The notes beneath the pieces were generated by a model. That model worked only from the letters and a program-made list of their open reading frames with translations, did no database searches and was not told where the DNA came from. DNA of 64,000 nucleotides, from the NCBI RefSeq assembly GCF_039545795.1, contig NZ_CP154260.1:3477001-3541000 (forward strand). Direction: 5' to 3'. Shown piece after piece: positions 61,263 through 64,000 of the stretch. Both the position numbers and the translations under genes were made by a program. Numbering within the stretch: position 1 is the first letter of the stretch; each line of letters starts with the position of its first letter. Source of the stretch: Chitinophaga niabensis. Its GTDB lineage: Bacteria > Bacteroidota > Bacteroidia > Chitinophagales > Chitinophagaceae.

Positions 61263-64000
61263 TCTTTGTCCACATGAGCGGATTAGGAGGAATAGTATAT
61301 CCATTTGCTATAAATGAATCCATATACCGGCGTGTTCTTTTTATGTAAACAGTCCCATTCTTTGTAACCATCAGCACATTATTGCCGGCATCAAATAATG
61401 CACCTCCGGCTACTTCTCCGGGGGAGAAAGGATCCGGGTCTGCGGAAGCGGATCTATCAAATAAGAAAAGCACTCCTTCATTTAAAAGAAAGAACTGACC
61501 GAATGCTTCGCCAATAATAAAGTTTTTATCCAGGAATCCTTTAAGCGAATCTTTACTATTCAGATCATACCCGGTAAGGGACTTTATTTCGCCGGTAAAT
61601 AATTGATTCCATTTTTTTTCTCCATAGATAAAATCCCTGATTGTCTTATTTGAATCCGGATAATGGAAGGTGCTATATTCCAGGAGCTTCCCCTTAGGCA
61701 CCGGTCTGGTGATCATAGCACTATCATCATTTGCATTAAAAGTGTGCAGCTTATAATTATGATAATAAACATAGTTAATAGGTTGTCCTGCAGATATGGA
61801 TGCATCAATTTCAATAAACAGGCCCGGGCTATCAATGCGGATCGTACTTACTTCAAAAGACCCGGAGGATGTTGTCGCATCTAATTCATCTCCCCATGGC
61901 CTGGGATTAAAAGCCGGATGCAACTCCCATACGAGTATGGAAGAACCGGGGAAAAGCATGGAAATAAATTTATTGCCGGATCCGATCGCTATAGAAAGTG
62001 GTTGATATGAATACTCAATAGTATTTAATAAGTTCCCGGCCGAATCGCGTACTGCAGTTGTATAACCAACGGCAGATTTAGCGGTAATACAATAGACATT
62101 ATTATCACCCCTGAAAACCGCATTCTCCAGGCCATCATATCGGGTAACATTCAGCAATCTTTGCTGCTTCAGATCAAAGATATAACAGGAGTCCTTTTCA
62201 CTGGTCCCAATAGCCATTGTACTATCGGCGGACAATTCAAAAGTATTAAAACTGAAATTGGTTCTAAATATCTGTTTAAGCCTGTTTGCTTTGAGGTCTA
62301 TAACATATAATTCAGTAGATTGACCTCCCGGCCCCTCAAGAGGAGGATTATAAACTACAACCAGGGCCGCAGAATCCTGCAAAGGATGAAAACCAAAGGC
62401 GGTATATCCATAATTGATGTAAACAGGCGCCGGAAAAAACCTGGGGGGGTTGTTGCTACCCACTTCAGCCAATGCCAACCCCTCATCTTCTTTTAGCAAC
62501 AATTCAACCAGTTTCCCATTAATAGTTTGTAATCCAATGATGTTAACATTGGGAGGCCTGGTATCTATCAGTTCTCCCCTGGCATTATATAAATAGCTGT
62601 TCGCTGAAAATTCCGACACCGCAAAATACCCGGCGCCAAGGTATTTAAGCTCATGATCTGCCGGCAAGGTCAATTGCTTTTTATAGATCGCCTGCATATT
62701 ACTATCCAGCCGGAGGACATAAGTAAGATGATTGGAATCTGCAACCAGCAGATCAATATATCCTGAGTCAGCCTGTACATGACTTCCATCAAGACTCGTA
62801 TAGGCAAGTGCCTGTACTTTATAATTCCGATGATCCAATACATAGACCTGTACTCCATCTGAAGAAGCGGAGTAGTTAAGCGGATGAGGAGTAATATCGT
62901 TCAGTGCACTGTCTTTTACAAAATCCCATGTTACCCGCTTCCCTCCTTTGAGCAAAATATCTATGCCGGGCAGGTGTTTGTCAAATGCCATATTATCAAT
63001 ACTATCCTTTTCTTTCGCATCCCATTTGGCTATCGCAAAAGGGTTGTAATAATCATATTGGTTAAACAGCGCCTGCATCTTTTGATAGATGGAAGTATCC
63101 TGATGGATCGCATATGCCCTCTTTAAAAGGGACAACTTTTCCGTGGCGCCAAACTTATCACTTTCTGCCGCCAGGTATAGGGCTTTATTCTTTTTTGCCT
63201 CCCTGGCGGATTGAACAGCCTGGATACCTGCAAAAACGGCCAGGCAGGTAATAATAGTGCCCACAATACCAAACGTCCAGTTCCTCACCTTCTTTACCCT
63301 GATCTTACGGGCATAGGCATGATGGATAAAATCTTCCTCAATACTATTCAGCCAGCCGCTGATCTCCCTCTTTGCTTCCAGCAAGCGGGGATGATTGGCC
63401 CATGAATTCAGATAATCCTTCCTTTCCTGTATGCTGCTGTGCTGATAGCTGATGGAAACATCACTGACTGATTTATGCAGTTGAATTTTCTCCTGCATAG
63501 GTTTAATCCATTTTGCCACCAGGGAAGAAGTGCGCAGCAATGCATCATGAGAGGGTTCAATATAGGGTTTTTCAAACTCATCCTTATCTGCTCTTAACAA
63601 ACGGGCTTCTACCAGCTTTGATGCAATTTCCTTTATCTGTGCGGTATACCTGTTATCAGAAAAACGCAATTCATCGTCTATGGAAGGGTTGTTACCCGGA
63701 TCATCCAGCTTTGTATATACACTGCGTTTGGAGGTACGGGCACCTTCAAAAGAGATCATGCGGAAAACCAGTTGCTGAAATAATCTCTGGCCTTGCGCAT
63801 CGTCCGCCAATGCATCGTATTCTTTTGTAAATTTCTTGTCCAGGATACCCCCCAATCCGCCAAATTTAATATACTCTGCTTCCAGCAGGTTGTTTCCTTC
63901 TTTTTTATCCCACAACTCACTCAGAGCCATGGAAAGCAAAGGCATGGAGCCCGGATTCTGAAATGCTTCGTCCACTATGTTATTGATAAACCGTTCCGCT
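61252..64000 (-). CDS. STAND NTPase C-terminal part with membrane helix and beta-propeller-like region (5' end outside the window)
   Basis: The frame is open to the right edge, so the N-terminal part of the protein, including any Walker motifs, is not visible; a GTG at 63975 is only an internal candidate. The first visible 200 residues match the helical end of a STAND module ('GSMPLLSMALSELWDKKEG', 'LFQQLVFRMISFEG', 'EPSHDALLRTSSLVAKWI'). The motif around 'HDALL' is typical of novel-STAND families. A membrane helix follows ('WTFGIVGTIITCLAVFAGI'), then about 640 residues of beta-rich repeats with no clear WD40 signature, perhaps a divergent propeller. It probably senses a signal and oligomerises. 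It is convergent with the caspase gene. Confidence 0.75.
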   Translation of the reverse strand, partial: AERFINNIVDEAFQNPGSMPLLSMALSELWDKKEGNNLLEAEYIKFGGLGGILDKKFTKEYDALADDAQGQRLFQQLVFRMISFEGARTSKRSVYTKLDDPGNNPSIDDELRFSDNRYTAQIKEIASKLVEARLLRADKDEFEKPYIEPSHDALLRTSSLVAKWIKPMQEKIQLHKSVSDVSISYQHSSIQERKDYLNSWANHPRLLEAKREISGWLNSIEEDFIHHAYARKIRVKKVRNWTFGIVGTIITCLAVFAGIQAVQSAREAKKNKALYLAAESDKFGATEKLSLLKRAYAIHQDTSIYQKMQALFNQYDYYNPFAIAKWDAKEKDSIDNMAFDKHLPGIDILLKGGKRVTWDFVKDSALNDITPHPLNYSASSDGVQVYVLDHRNYKVQALAYTSLDGSHVQADSGYIDLLVADSNHLTYVLRLDSNMQAIYKKQLTLPADHELKYLGAGYFAVSEFSANSYLYNARGELIDTRPPNVNIIGLQTINGKLVELLLKEDEGLALAEVGSNNPPRFFPAPVYINYGYTAFGFHPLQDSAALVVVYNPPLEGPGGQSTELYVIDLKANRLKQIFRTNFSFNTFELSADSTMAIGTSEKDSCYIFDLKQQRLLNVTRYDGLENAVFRGDNNVYCITAKSAVGYTTAVRDSAGNLLNTIEYSYQPLSIAIGSGNKFISMLFPGSSILVWELHPAFNPRPWGDELDATTSSGSFEVSTIRIDSPGLFIEIDASISAGQPINYVYYHNYKLHTFNANDDSAMITRPVPKGKLLEYSTFHYPDSNKTIRDFIYGEKKWNQLFTGEIKSLTGYDLNSKDSLKGFLDKNFIIGEAFGQFFLLNEGVLFLFDRSASADPDPFSPGEVAGGALFDAGNNVLMVTKNGTVYIKRTRRYMDSFIANGYTIPPNPLMWTKIKV

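Overview
The window looks like a chromosomal segment of a Bacteroidota bacterium, probably a Chitinophaga-type member of the Chitinophagaceae (inference). The grounds are two SusC/SusD pairs, a UpxY-type NusG paralogue, a type IX secretion C-terminal signal, a Wzi-like capsule protein, and promoters matching the Bacteroidota pattern TTTG-N20-TAnnTTTG. No rRNA, tRNA, CRISPR array, IS element or prophage gene was seen. Coding density is high and most neighbours overlap or nearly touch.

Region 1 (1-1470) holds the 5' part of an ECF sigma factor gene, a small DUF1330/ABM-like protein and a GntR/HutC regulator. Region 2 (1510-13805, minus strand) is a seven-gene mannose operon transcribed from high to low coordinates: SusC, SusD, a LamG lipoprotein, a GH38 alpha-mannosidase, a phosphomannose isomerase-like protein, an MFS sugar porter and a ROK sugar kinase. 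Read in order it covers capture, cleavage, uptake, phosphorylation and isomerisation to fructose-6-phosphate. Region 3 (14045-16537, minus) encodes a predicted membrane-spanning one-component regulator with LamG and Kelch-like periplasmic parts and an OmpR-type DNA-binding domain plus TPR/BTAD-like tail in the cytoplasm. Region 4 (16894-29570, plus) is a second mannan locus: GH92 mannosidase, SusC, SusD, a DUF3823 lipoprotein, two tandem GH71/GH99-like enzymes and, after a palindromic terminator, a Tat-exported (alpha/alpha)-barrel-like protein. Together regions 2-4 suggest use of alpha-mannan or high-mannose glycans.

Region 5 (29567-48573, minus) is a long colanic-acid-like exopolysaccharide operon. 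It encodes Wza- and Wzc-like export proteins, UpxY antiterminator, GDP-mannose and GDP-fucose synthesis (ManC, Gmd, Fcl), Wzx flippase, Wzy polymerase, five glycosyltransferases, two acyltransferases, a WcaJ-type initiating transferase and a PHP-type tyrosine phosphatase. An 88-base gap separates it from a degenerate histidine-kinase-like protein. Region 6 (48698-52603) is regulatory: a NarL-type response regulator, a soluble PAS-like histidine kinase and a stand-alone receiver, followed by a convergent Wzi-like outer-membrane protein gene.

Region 7 (52728-59561) holds surface proteins: a Bacteroidota fibre-like protein with a coiled coil, a small lipoprotein, a large T9SS-exported sortilin/BNR plus ricin-lectin protein and a TonB-dependent receptor. 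Region 8 (59649-64000) has a caspase-like (peptidase C14) gene convergent with, and overlapping, a STAND NTPase gene that runs off the right edge. This pair is the best candidate here for a little-described system. The connection between the mannose operon and the GDP-mannose/GDP-fucose polysaccharide cluster is also notable; no phosphomannomutase gene was seen in the window.
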